From Nonomuraea sp. SBT364 (GTDB lineage: Bacteria; Actinomycetota; Actinomycetes; Streptosporangiales; Streptosporangiaceae): a stretch of 64,000 nt of DNA. The stretch covers positions 24,796 to 88,795 of the forward strand of contig NZ_LAVL01000021.1 in NCBI RefSeq assembly GCF_001083785.1, written 5' to 3'. How positions within the stretch are numbered: position 1 is the first letter of the stretch; the number at the start of each line of letters is the position of its first letter. This document shows, in pieces, positions 50,101 to 59,140 of the stretch. Made by a program: the position numbers and the translations under genes. The notes beneath the pieces were generated by a model. That model was not told the origin of the DNA. It made no database searches and saw nothing but the letters and a program-made list of their open reading frames with translations.

Positions 50101-51588
50101 GTGAACGTGATGACAAGGCGCTTCATGACCAGCGCGGTCGCCGTGGTGGCGTGCTGCCTCGGCTTGCCGGCCGCACCCGCCGCCGCGGCGGCGCAGCCAG
50201 CCCCGGCCGCGATCGCCGAGGTCGTAGCGGCCAATCTCGGCCCCACTCGCCTGCCCGGCGTCGCGGTGGCACTCGTCAAGAACGGGCGCGTCCTGCACAC
50301 CGGCGGATACGGGCATGACGCGCGTGGCGAGCCGGTCACCAGCCGGACACCGATGCGGATCGCATCACTGTCGAAGTCGTTCACCGCCCTGGCGGTAATG
50401 CAGTTGACCGAGGCCGGCGACCTCAGGCTCGATGACCCCGTCGCGCGCCATCTGCCGGAATTCGCCATGGCCGACCCCAGAGCCGAGCAGATCACCGTTC
50501 GCCAGCTGCTCGACCACAGCTCCGGCATGTCGGATACCACCCACCCTGAGGCCGGTCTACCCCAGCCGGACTCCCTGCGCCAAGCCGTGGCGGACCTGCG
50601 CCGCGCCAGGCTGGCCGCCCTGCCGGGCCGGCGACACGAATACCACAACCCCAACTACTGGGTCGCCGCTCGGCTGGTGGAAGTGGTGAGCGGGCTGCCC
50701 TTCGCCGAATACCTCGCCCAGCGGGTGTTCACCCCGTTGCGGATGACCTCGACCGTGACCGTCGACAGCTGGCAGGACCCGGTACCCGGCCTCATCGACG
50801 GGCACAACCGCTTCCTCGGGATCACCTGGCCACGCACCGAGCCCGACCGGTTCGTCGCCGGCTCGGCCGGCATCGTCACCACCGCCGACGACCTCGCCAA
50901 CTGGCTGGCCCTGCACACCCGTGGCGCGGCGAGCACCGTCCTGTCCAAGAAAGGGCTGCGCGAGTTGCATCGGCCCAGCGCACCCGACGGCCGCTACGCC
51001 CTCGGCTGGGACAATCCCGACCCCTACGGCGGGCCCCGGCAGATCACGCACCCCGGATCGTCCTTCACCTCCACGGCCACCATGGTGCTCCTGCCCGGCA
51101 GCGGGTACGGCATCGCGCTGATGTCCAACAGCCGCATGCCGCTGGAGGCCGACGTCGAGGCCGTCATGGAAGGACTCATCGCCCTGACCCAGGGCACGCC
51201 CGGCACGGGCGCCCCGCTCCCGCTCGCCTTCATCGCCGACCTGACCGCCCTCGCCGCCGCGATCTCGATCGCGACAGGCGGGGCCGTCAAAGCTCGCCGG
51301 GCGCGCCGTTGGGCGCAGCGCCGCGCCACCGCTGCCCCCTGGAGAACGACGCTCCGGCTCGTCCCCTATCTGCTGCCGTCGCCGGTGCTTGCCTTCCTGC
51401 CGCGCATCCTGGAACTGATCACCGGCGGGCGCGGCGTCACCTTTGTCCTGCTGTCCCACATCTGGCCGACCTTCCTCGCCGCAGTCGGCCTGACCGCAGC
51501 AACCGGGATCATGGTCACCACCGCCCGCATCCGCGCTCTCCTGCGACAGCAGCGCCGCCAGTCGGCATCCTCTACGACCGGAACGTGA
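50101..51588 (+). CDS. secreted class C beta-lactamase-like serine hydrolase
   Basis: A 495-aa protein from GTG 50101 behind AGGAG. Signal peptide: MTRRFMTSAVAVVACCLGLP with an Ala-rich cleavage site. The beta-lactamase/DD-peptidase fold has SLSK (SxxK nucleophile), YHNPNY (YxN) and HPGSS (HxG, in place of KTG). After about residue 370 there are two or three hydrophobic segments (FIADLTALAAAISIATGG, LVPYLLPSPVLAFLP, FLAAVGLTAATGIMVTTA), so the enzyme is anchored outside the membrane by a C-terminal membrane part. It may act on peptidoglycan peptides or esters. It lies just after a two-component pair. Confidence 0.88.
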   Translation: MNVMTRRFMTSAVAVVACCLGLPAAPAAAAAQPAPAAIAEVVAANLGPTRLPGVAVALVKNGRVLHTGGYGHDARGEPVTSRTPMRIASLSKSFTALAVMQLTEAGDLRLDDPVARHLPEFAMADPRAEQITVRQLLDHSSGMSDTTHPEAGLPQPDSLRQAVADLRRARLAALPGRRHEYHNPNYWVAARLVEVVSGLPFAEYLAQRVFTPLRMTSTVTVDSWQDPVPGLIDGHNRFLGITWPRTEPDRFVAGSAGIVTTADDLANWLALHTRGAASTVLSKKGLRELHRPSAPDGRYALGWDNPDPYGGPRQITHPGSSFTSTATMVLLPGSGYGIALMSNSRMPLEADVEAVMEGLIALTQGTPGTGAPLPLAFIADLTALAAAISIATGGAVKARRARRWAQRRATAAPWRTTLRLVPYLLPSPVLAFLPRILELITGGRGVTFVLLSHIWPTFLAAVGLTAATGIMVTTARIRALLRQQRRQSASSTTGT

Positions 51589-51717
51589 GCACCGGGACTT
51601 CACGACTTCCGAGGCTGTTTCACAAGCGGCCGTTGTCTGTAGCGCCTGGCCGCTGTCCACGGCGTCCATGACGAACGGCTCATCCTGTCATCTGTCTGCT
51701 GGATCACCGGAGGAAGC

Positions 51718-52123
51718 ATGCAGGCGGCCGGTCCAGCCGATCGAGGCCTGTCTGGCGTACCTGACCGACATCGGACGATCCCCAACACGATCAAGGCGTA
51801 CGCTCCCGATCTGCAGGACTGCTTCACCTTCCTCGGCCGGCAGGGGCTGGACTGGCGCTTGTCCGCGCTGCTCCACGACAGCGGGATCCGGATCGGCGAG
51901 GCGCTGGGCGCGCGCCACCAGGACCTGGCGGCCGCCGAACGGACGGTGACGGTCCAGTCGCGGGTCAACGACAACGGCGCCCGGCCCAGATTCAGGACGC
52001 CGTGCACGATCCCGGTCCCGGCGGAGCGCTGACCTGCTCGGCGGTCCACGACCTGGTACGGCGGCTGCGACGCAAGACCGGGATCGCCTTCGACCCGCAC
52101 TGGTACCGCATCAGGCACTGACC
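51718..52123 (+). pseudogene. tyrosine recombinase remnant
   Basis: Pieces of a phage-type integrase: EACLAYLTDIGRSP in one frame, then NTIKAYAPDLQDCFTFLGRQ, GLDWRLS joined directly to ALLHDSGIRIGEALGARHQD (first catalytic Arg block), VQSRVNDNGARPRF. After another shift comes VHDLVRRLRRKTGIAFDPHW with YRIRH in place of the HxxR end. About 100 residues of the core domain and much of the catalytic domain are deleted. Confidence 0.68.
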
Positions 52124-52390
52124 GACATCCCCGCCAGCGCCAGGCCAGGCCACCCGCCTCCAGGGTCTTCGCGATCGATCTGGCCCCAGATCCCCGTCCG
52201 TGCTGGGCGCGATCAAGGAGGCGGAGCGCCGTCGCCGTGAAGCCGTCGTGCCGTCGGATCGCTGACGAGACCGGAGCCCCGGCCAGTTCTTCAAGAAATC
52301 CGGGAGGTGGTGTCGGATCGGGGCGGTGGTGTTCGTAGCAGGGGTGAGGCCGCCCGCAAGGGGCGGCGCCAAGTCAAAGGAATCGCGATC

Positions 52391-53002
52391 ATGAAGCTGA
52401 CGACCATGACTCAGGTCACCCTCGATGGCGTGATGCAGGGAAACGGCGCCGCGTCGGATGACCGCAGGAACGGATTCGAGCGCGGCGGCTGGGCGTTGGG
52501 GAAAGGCGATGACGAGACCAGGGCGTTCATCACGCAGACCTATCAGCGCGCCGAGGCGTTCCTGTTCGGCCGGCACACCTACGAGCTGTTCGCCGGCTCT
52601 TGGGGATCCATCGACCAGATGCGCGCCCATCCCATCGGCGTGGCCTTGAACGAGGCCCCCAAGTACGTTGCCTCGACCACGCTCACCGCCCCGCGCTGGC
52701 AGGACACGACCGTTCTCGGTGGTGACCTTGCGGCGGCCATCGGTGAGCTGAAGGCCAGGCCCGGGGGTGAGCTGCAGGTGCACGGCAGTGGCATCCTGGT
52801 CCAGTGGCTGCTGGAGAACGACCTGGTCGACGAGATGATGCTGATCACCGTCCCGGTGGTCGTCGGCCAGGGCGCGCGGTTGTTCCCCGCAGCGGGCCCG
52901 GATCTTGCGCTCGACCTGGTCGAATCGCGGGTCGACTCCAAGGGTGTGTCGATCGCGGTCTACCGGCCGGCTGGGCGCCCGCAGTATGCGCCAACGGCCT
53001 GA
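52391..53002 (+). CDS. dihydrofolate-reductase-like (RibD C-terminal) protein
   Basis: A 203-aa DHFR-like reductase. ATG 52391 follows AAAGGAA. KLTTMTQVTLDGVMQGNGAA is the N-terminal strand/loop, AEAFLFGRHTYELFAGSWG the first helix with GR-TYE, and LQVHGSGILVQWLLENDLVDEM the GSG..L..DLVDE block. The end PVVVGQGARLF is typical. It is 38 bp ahead of a DGPF protein and ECF sigma factor, a common trio in actinomycetes. The reaction is unknown. Confidence 0.87.
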   Translation: MKLTTMTQVTLDGVMQGNGAASDDRRNGFERGGWALGKGDDETRAFITQTYQRAEAFLFGRHTYELFAGSWGSIDQMRAHPIGVALNEAPKYVASTTLTAPRWQDTTVLGGDLAAAIGELKARPGGELQVHGSGILVQWLLENDLVDEMMLITVPVVVGQGARLFPAAGPDLALDLVESRVDSKGVSIAVYRPAGRPQYAPTA

Positions 53003-53039
53003 ACCACGCCGCCTTGACACCACAGGAGTTGATCTTCAG

Positions 53040-53363
53040 ATGCAATATCTGGTTTCCGTGATCGATGACAAGAGCAATCCTGGCAGCACGGACAGGCGGC
53101 CTGCCATCAGCGCGTTCAACGAACGTCTGATCGCCGAGGGCTACTGGGTCTTCTCGGGCGGACTCGCGGACACCGACGCCGCCACGGTCATCGACAACCG
53201 GGGCGAGCCGGCGGTGTTCAGCGACGGGCCTTTCGTGGAGTCGAAGGAGTATCTCGCCGGCATCTGGGTGTGGGAGGCCCCCGATCTGGATGTGGCGCTC
53301 AAGCTCGCCGCCGAGGCGTCGAAGGTCTGCGATCGGAAGATCGAGGTGCGGCCGTTCCTTTGA
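53040..53363 (+). CDS. YCII/DGPF-family small protein
   Basis: A 107-aa ferredoxin-like-fold protein of the YCII family. QYLVSVIDDKSNPGS is strand 1, FNERLIAEGYWVFSGGLAD the central helix-strand, and VFSDGPFVESKEYLAGIWVW contains the DGPF signature. The gene ends in TTGA that overlaps the sigma factor start. DGPF proteins are standard partners of ECF42 sigma factors, though their action is not settled. Confidence 0.9.
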   Translation: MQYLVSVIDDKSNPGSTDRRPAISAFNERLIAEGYWVFSGGLADTDAATVIDNRGEPAVFSDGPFVESKEYLAGIWVWEAPDLDVALKLAAEASKVCDRKIEVRPFL

Positions 53364-54595
53364 TCGACGCCCGGGAAGCGATCACCCGGGCCCACGAAGA
53401 GGAGTGGGCGCGGGTGATCGCCGCCCTGACCAGGCGTTTCGGTGACCTCGATATCGCCGAGGAGGCGGCCGCCGAGGCGTTCGCGGCCGCCGTCGAGCGG
53501 TGGCCGGCCGACGGCGTGCCGCCCAACCCCGGCGCCTGGCTGACCACCACTGCCAACCGCAAGGCCATCGACCGGATCCGTCGCGAGAACAAGCGCGACG
53601 ACAAGCACAAGGAGGCTCAGACGGTGTACGGCAACGACCCGCCCGAGCCTGTCGGCGCCATCGACGACGACCGGCTCCGGCTGATCTTCACCTGTTGCCA
53701 TCCGGCACTGGCGATGCAGACTCGCGTTGCGCTGACGCTGCGCATGGTCGGCGGTCTGACCGTGCCCGAGATCGCCCGCGCCTACCTGGTGGCCGAGACC
53801 GCCATGGGACAGCGGATCACCCGGGCCAAGACCAAGATCAAGGCGGCCCGCATCCCCTACCGGGTGCCATCCGCCGAGGATCTACCGGCCCGCGTCTCCG
53901 GTGTACTCGCCGTCCTGTATCTCGTGTTCAACGAGGGCTACCTGGCGACCGGCCCCGACACCGATCCCCTACGTCCCGACCTGACCGCCGAGGCGATCCG
54001 GCTCACCCGCCTGATCCGTGGCCTCATGCCGGGCGACGGCGAGGTGGCCGGGCTGCTGGCGCTGATGCTCCTCACCGAGGCTCGCCGCACCGCCCGCGTC
54101 TCGGCCGGCGGCGACCTGGTCCCCCTGGCCGAGCAGGACCGCGGGGCCTGGGACGCCGGCCTGATCGCCGAGGGCCACCGGCTGGTGCGTGAGCGCCTCG
54201 CCGCCACCGCCGCCGGGGCGGCTCCCGGCCGCTACCAGATCCTCGCCGCGATCAACGCCGTGCACACCTCCGCCCGCGATATCCGCGACACCGACTGGTC
54301 ACAGGTCCTCGCCCTCTACGACCAACTCATCCGCCTCGATCCCTCGCCGATCATCGCCCTCAACCGGGCCATCGCGGTCGCCGAGTTCGACGGCCCGCAG
54401 GTGGCATTGGCGGCCGTCGACCGCCTTGAGGACACGCTGGCCGGCTATCACGCCTACCACGCCACCCGCGCCGACCTGCTGCGCCGGCTGGGCCGCGGCC
54501 AGCAGGCGTGCGCGGCCTACGACAAAGCCATCGAACTGGCGGGCAACACCGCCGAGACCGCCTACCTCACCCGCCGCCGCGACCAACTGCGATAG
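53360..54595 (+). CDS. ECF42-type RNA polymerase sigma factor
   Basis: A 411-aa ECF sigma factor with a long C-terminal extension. Region 2 reads RVIAALTRRFGDLDIAEEAA ... NPGAWLTTTANRKAIDRIRR. Region 4 reads LTLRMVGGLTVPEIARAYLV and AMGQRITRAKTKIKAARIPY. From about residue 190 a helical TPR-like domain follows (INAVHTSARDIRDTDWSQVL, LNRAIAVAEFDGPQVALAAV). Length and the DGPF neighbour assign it to the ECF42 group, which lacks a classical anti-sigma factor; the extension is thought to regulate activity. The start is TTG 53360 overlapping the previous stop, since no better start aligns with region 2. Confidence 0.88.
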   Translation: MIDAREAITRAHEEEWARVIAALTRRFGDLDIAEEAAAEAFAAAVERWPADGVPPNPGAWLTTTANRKAIDRIRRENKRDDKHKEAQTVYGNDPPEPVGAIDDDRLRLIFTCCHPALAMQTRVALTLRMVGGLTVPEIARAYLVAETAMGQRITRAKTKIKAARIPYRVPSAEDLPARVSGVLAVLYLVFNEGYLATGPDTDPLRPDLTAEAIRLTRLIRGLMPGDGEVAGLLALMLLTEARRTARVSAGGDLVPLAEQDRGAWDAGLIAEGHRLVRERLAATAAGAAPGRYQILAAINAVHTSARDIRDTDWSQVLALYDQLIRLDPSPIIALNRAIAVAEFDGPQVALAAVDRLEDTLAGYHAYHATRADLLRRLGRGQQACAAYDKAIELAGNTAETAYLTRRRDQLR

Positions 54596-54833
54596 CGCCC
54601 ACAGCCCCGATCAACCCCGCGCGCAGCGGCGGCCGCCCCCGAGGCGCCCTGCCGATGCATCCGACAACCTGTCGCGTCGACGAAGGGTCTCGCATCACAG
54701 CTCCCCGCCATTTCATGCGGCTTTCCGTCAAGCGATGATTGCAGCACGGGCAAACGCCCGGGCTGCGCAATTTCATGATCATATGCACTCCGATCGTCGC
54801 CACCGAACAGGCGTGCACCGGTAGGTTGAGGCA

Positions 54834-55733
54834 GTGACGAACCGACGACCAGCGTTGCTCGACGCCCCTTCCAACCTGGGCCTACGGCCGCCTGCGCCGG
54901 GCACCGTGCCCGGCTGCTACAAGCTGCCCGGCGCGTTGCGGGACAACGGCCTGCGACTCCGCCTGGCTGCCGAGGACGCTGGGTGTCTCACTCCGCCGCG
55001 CTACGATCGCGGCGAGTGGCGAAGCGGCGACGGGGTGTTCAACGCCGCAGCCATAGCCACGTACACAGTGAAACTGGCCGATCGCATCGAGGCCCTCCTC
55101 ATGGAGAACCGGTTTCCGGTCGTCCTCGGCGGAGACTGCAGCATTCTGCTGGGCAGCACGCTGGCGCTCTCCCGGCGCGGCCGATATGGTCTGGTCTTCG
55201 TCGACGGCCACGACGACTTCCGGCACCCGGGCAACTCCACCGGCATCGGTGCGGCCGCCGGAGAGGACCTGGCTCTGGCCACCGGGCGAGGGCAGCCGGA
55301 CCTGACCGACATCGAGGGCCGCCGCCCGTACGTGCGCGATTCCGACGTGGTCGTGCTGGGTGTGCGGGACGAGGACGCGAACCAGGACGAATTGCATGAC
55401 CTCGGCATCCCGGTGTGGAACGTCAGCCGGATCCGGCAGGAGGGCAGCGCTGCGACCACCGCCTCCGTGCTCGCGCATCTGGAGCGAGCCGAGCTGGACG
55501 GCTTCTGGGTGCACCTCGACGCCGACGTGCTCGATCCCGACGTGATGCCGGCCGTCGACTCGCCCGATCCCGGCGGGTTGCGGCATGACGAGCTCATCGC
55601 ACTGCTGTCTCCGCTGCTGGCAGCGCCGGGCTGTACCGGCTTCCAGGTGACCGTCTTCGACCCCGATCTCGATCCGGACGGCCGGCTCGCGCGAGAATTG
55701 ACCGACACCCTTGTCACATCCCTGCACGGCTGA
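54834..55733 (+). CDS. arginase/agmatinase-family hydrolase
   Basis: A 299-aa ureohydrolase-fold protein from GTG 54834. The metal-site motifs are GGDCS (99-103), DGHDDF (124-129) and HLDADVLDP (227-235). The His of the usual GGDHS is Cys, a variant I associate with some actinobacterial arginase-like proteins, so manganese binding may differ. The N-terminus LLDAPSNLGLRPPAPGTVPG is also typical of that subgroup. The substrate could be a guanidino compound or another amidine. It stands alone with 238 bp of empty sequence upstream. Confidence 0.85.
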   Translation: MTNRRPALLDAPSNLGLRPPAPGTVPGCYKLPGALRDNGLRLRLAAEDAGCLTPPRYDRGEWRSGDGVFNAAAIATYTVKLADRIEALLMENRFPVVLGGDCSILLGSTLALSRRGRYGLVFVDGHDDFRHPGNSTGIGAAAGEDLALATGRGQPDLTDIEGRRPYVRDSDVVVLGVRDEDANQDELHDLGIPVWNVSRIRQEGSAATTASVLAHLERAELDGFWVHLDADVLDPDVMPAVDSPDPGGLRHDELIALLSPLLAAPGCTGFQVTVFDPDLDPDGRLARELTDTLVTSLHG

Positions 55734-56129
55734 GGTACAGGAGCTGTCCGTGCTCCTCCGTCGCGGGTCTGACGCACCCGGTGATCGCGAACCCTGCGTA
55801 CCCCGTCTCAGCGCTTGCCGGCCCGGACGGTCGCGGACGAGCAGGTGGAGGCGGTGGCCAGGGTTCCGCCCGGCAAAGAGCCTCCGGCTGCACCTGCGGT
55901 CGACAACAGCCGGTGGGCGCCGTGCACGCGGGTGGTCGGGCGTCAGGGCCAGAGACATCGCCACATCCATGACCAACGTCGGCCGGATGACGTTGCCGGT
56001 GCCTGGCCGGCGCACCAGAGTTTCCGTCAGCAGGCTGCCCACCAAACCACCCACCGCCAGGGAGGCGAAGGGGTCCTGGGACATTCCTCAGGGAACAGCG
56101 CCAAGGACTTTCCAGAGGTCAGCGCAGGT
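55734..56129. other. gap without recognisable gene
   Basis: 396 bp following the arginase-like gene. A reverse frame is open across part of it, but the sequence shows no domain pattern that I can name. Probably decayed DNA next to the Tn3 scrap. Confidence 0.4.
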
Positions 56130-56400
56130 GCGCTGAGCAGGCCGAGCGGACGCCGGTGGAGCTGCTGGAGGTCCCCGACGGCCGGAGGGGCTCGACGCTG
56201 GCGTGAATGCCCGCCACGGTGACGGACGTGTCCGGGACCGGGCAGGGTAAGGCGCTGGAGCAGGTCGAGGCGGTATGGGCGCTGGGCGGCGGCGCGGTGG
56301 ACACCATGGGGGTGGCGCCGGTGAGGCTGGCCGAGCTCGCCGCGCCCGGGATGTCCGCGAAGGCCCCGAAGGTCAAACAGTTGGAGGCGATGCGGCGCTC
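56130..56400 (+). pseudogene. Tn3-family transposase fragment
   Basis: The forward strand reads EQAERTPVELLEVPDGRRGS to a stop, then GTGQGKALEQVEAVWALGGG, APVRLAELAAPGMSAKAPKV and QLEAMRRSATLLAPA. These match the part of the N-terminal Tn3 domain that reads KALERV..I..LG..A..L....L..LARYG..AKAP.L..L...RR.ATLLA. Upstream and downstream parts are missing. The following 56401-56726 is empty. Confidence 0.62.
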
Positions 56401-56726
56401 GGCCACGTTGCTGGCGCCTGCCGACGCAGCCCCGCACGATGGCCGGGTCCACGACGGCATCGCAGGATCGCCGGCGACCGTACGCGCCGCCGTACCTTCG
56501 GAAATTCGGCGAGCCAGGTGCGTTCGGCACGGCCGGCGAGAAGCGCGTTGGGCGGGCCGCCATCGGTCGAGTCCGCCGAAGGGGTGTATGAGCTTGAGCT
56601 GATCAGCAGGTGTGGCGTCGTGAAACGAAAAACGGTCAGCGCATCACGCTTCTTGCGGATGGCCAGCCCGAGCGTCGGTCCCGCGACACCTCCGAGCCGG
56701 TCAGGCTCACGCGCCGGTAGCTCGTT

Positions 56727-58580
56727 TCAGCGCGCCGACCAAGGAGGGAGAGAGCTGGACGGGACATACCAGTACCCTCCCAGCCCGTGCAGCCGATCCG
56801 TGAGTGCCTTCGCTGCCCTCTCGCGCATCGCCCTGTCGGCGGCCTCGGCCTTCTCCCGGAAGGCGGGCGACGCTTCCTGAGAGCGCTGTACCTGCGCGTC
56901 GTCGTCGCGCATCGCTGTGAGCTCGGCCAGGCAGGCCGTCCACTGTTCGTCGATGACCTCCGCGGCGATGAGGCGCAGTGCCTCCCTGCCCACGTTTCCC
57001 GGCGGCGCCTGCTCGCCGGTGAACGCCAGGACCGCTTCCAGCGGCTCGGCACCTTCCACCATCGCGCGGCGCTCGGCGTACAGTTGCTCCCGGATCGCTG
57101 AGAGAACCGCATCGCAGGCCGCCGCCCGGCGCCGATAACCGGTGATCCGCGCCTCGCATTTCCGCTTGGCACGCTCGACGGTTCTGGCGAGCAGCGCCCC
57201 CTCCACCGGCTCGGTGATGTGCTTCAGGAGGAGGCGGCGCGGCCAGTCGGCATCCCGGTGCCAGATCCAGCTCTCGTCCAGCGCCACGAAGATCCGTGTG
57301 TCTCCCCGTGCTCCCGCCAGCGCGCGCAGGCGTGCCTCCAGGCGCCTGGTGCTCGGATATTCGGCGCCCAGTACCACCAGCCCACCTGTCTCGACCACCC
57401 GATCCCGGTCGGCCGTCCACGCGGGGAGCAGCCCCCGCCTGGCCACGGCCACTGCCTCGTCCCAGGCATCGCCGGAGGCGATCACCGGGTCGAGGCCCGA
57501 AGCCAGTACGTGTTCCTGGGCCAGCCAGTCCAGGTCACCGCCCAAGGCGACCTCGCCCTCCACCGCTGGCTGCTTCAACAGGGTGACCGTCGCCGGGCAT
57601 CCCGCGCGGGCCAGCGGGCGCTCCTGGTGAGGCCATGCGACCGGCAGGCCGCGGGCGGCCAGCAGATCGGCCAGCCGCTCGGTGATCTCCGGGGAGTCCG
57701 CGACCACCAGTACCGGCCGGGCCTCGGCGTGGTGACCTGCGATGATCTCGAGAAGGCCGTTCAGTTTGGCCTCGGTCGTGGTGTACAGCAGGTCGGGATG
57801 GTCATGCCGCGCGGTCGGATGCGCCGTGTCGACGTTTTCCACGGAAAGCCCAAAGAGGTGGGTGAACTCGGCGGCTTCGGTCAGGACCGTCGGGGCAATC
57901 CCTGCCAGGGACTCGTACCGGGCCAGACAGGCGCGAACGCTGATCGACGCCGTGCGGATGCCGTCGCGGTCCAGGGTGAGGTCGGTGGTCGACTGGTCGA
58001 GCATGACGAGGTCGGCTTCCATCACGATGGCGCGGTACGGCTCGCGCTGCACCCGCTCGTTGGGGCCCGACACGCGGTTGTCGAACAGGTGATCGTAGCC
58101 GAACTCCTCAACCCGTCCCACCGTCACGTCCGCCGCATAGGCGAGTCGTCGCTCGTCCGTCTCCATGTCGTTGGACAGGTGGGCGACCCTCAGCCCGAGG
58201 CGCTCACACACCGTGGCCGTGACGGGCGCGCCGTCCCCGGTCATCAGATGGACGCCCCTGCCTGCCACGGCGCCGAGGAAGACGGCGAGCGTCGCGGCGG
58301 CGGGCCAAGCCGTGCGATCGGCGAGCTCCACCATGGCTCCGCGGTACAGTGCGGTGCCGGCCTGCAGCTCGGCGGGGGTGCAGCGGTGGCCGAAGATCCT
58401 GCCGAACGTCGCAGAAACGAGTGCGAACGCCTCGGGCAGCAGCGCGTCCGGACTTTCTCCTGTGGCCTGTCGCCTGCGTAGGGCGACGGCGCGCGTGAAC
58501 AGATCAGGGTCGGACGCGTCCGCCAGGAGTGCGGCCATGCGCTCGATCGCCCGAATGTCCAGATGCAAACGGTGTGACAC
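56727..58580 (-). CDS. SecA-like protein with degenerate ATPase motifs
   Basis: A 617-aa protein from GTG 58580 (the frame is open further upstream without SecA pattern). Residues 45-200 follow the SecA motor: DALLPEAFALV, GRGVHLMTGDGAPVTATVCERLGL, RRLAYAADVTVGRVEEFGYDHL and AIVMEADLVMLD. Later come TEAAEFTHLFGLSVENVDT, DLLYTTTEAKLNGLLEIIAG and GGLVVLGAEYPSTRRLEARL. Key residues are lost throughout: Walker A TGEGKT aligns with DRTAWP, Walker B DEVD with MEAD, the GRGTD block with VEGEV, and the arginine finger GRAGRQGD with ALAGARGD. The C-terminal zinc site is absent. It should keep the fold but not hydrolyse ATP. The role is unknown; substrate binding or SecYEG-partner functions are possible. 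Confidence 0.72.
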   Translation of the reverse strand: MSHRLHLDIRAIERMAALLADASDPDLFTRAVALRRRQATGESPDALLPEAFALVSATFGRIFGHRCTPAELQAGTALYRGAMVELADRTAWPAAATLAVFLGAVAGRGVHLMTGDGAPVTATVCERLGLRVAHLSNDMETDERRLAYAADVTVGRVEEFGYDHLFDNRVSGPNERVQREPYRAIVMEADLVMLDQSTTDLTLDRDGIRTASISVRACLARYESLAGIAPTVLTEAAEFTHLFGLSVENVDTAHPTARHDHPDLLYTTTEAKLNGLLEIIAGHHAEARPVLVVADSPEITERLADLLAARGLPVAWPHQERPLARAGCPATVTLLKQPAVEGEVALGGDLDWLAQEHVLASGLDPVIASGDAWDEAVAVARRGLLPAWTADRDRVVETGGLVVLGAEYPSTRRLEARLRALAGARGDTRIFVALDESWIWHRDADWPRRLLLKHITEPVEGALLARTVERAKRKCEARITGYRRRAAACDAVLSAIREQLYAERRAMVEGAEPLEAVLAFTGEQAPPGNVGREALRLIAAEVIDEQWTACLAELTAMRDDDAQVQRSQEASPAFREKAEAADRAMRERAAKALTDRLHGLGGYWYVPSSSLPPWSAR

Positions 58581-58729
58581 CTTCAAGTGTGTCAGCCGGG
58601 AGAGGGCGAATGATCTGAGATGGCCGAGAAGTGGCGAAGAATGGCAGCCGATGCCTCCTTCGGAGATGCGTCTGCTTCGCGGCCATGCCACGCCAACCAG
58701 AGCTGGAAGGCCGCGCTTGTCCACACCGC

Positions 58730-58940
58730 TCACCACATACCCGCCAGTCGCCAGGCGGTCGGCTCTGTCCATGCGGTGAATGCGGCGATCATCAGGTCGT
58801 CGCGGCCCAGGGAATCCGCGTACTCCACTGCTTCGCGGCGCGTCTCGCGGGCGGCTGCGACGGCTCCCGCCCGTATCTGCGCGCGCAGCAGCCTGCCGAG
58901 CAATTGGACCCGTTCTTCCGGTCCGATCGAGTTGGCGACG
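58730..58940 (-). pseudogene. SARP/AfsR-type regulator C-terminal remnant
   Basis: The reverse frame reads SIGPEERVQLLGRLLRAQIR, then AARETRREAVEYADSLGRDD and LMIAAFTAWTEPTAWRLAGM before a stop at 58730. The LMIAAFTAWTEPT block is characteristic of the TPR-like tail of BTAD/AfsR-family regulators. The DNA-binding and NTPase parts are gone. Confidence 0.6.
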
Positions 58941-58973
58941 GCTCACACCTGGGGTGACACCGGGCAGGAGGAA

Positions 58974-59005
58974 GGCCGGATCAGCCCTGCGCGGCTGATC
59001 CGGCC
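58974..59005. terminator. strong hairpin terminator
   Basis: GGCCGGATCAGCC and GGCTGATCCGGCC form a perfect 13-bp stem with a 6-nt loop, located 136 bp past the end of the reverse-strand subtilase gene. It can act in both directions. Confidence 0.65.
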
Positions 59006-59140
59006 TCGCGGTGGGGCGACTTCGGCACCGAGGCCCACGGCCGGCACCTCAGCCGCCGGCACTCCTTCCGCCGTCGTCTCCCGGGCGTTCCCGGTGTGTG
59101 GCGGTCGCGTGGACGTCCGGGATCACGGGGATCACGGGGA

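Noticed and set aside
54882..56084. 400-aa reverse frame opposite the arginase-like gene
   Set aside because: Antisense to a gene with clear metal motifs; no recognisable domain.
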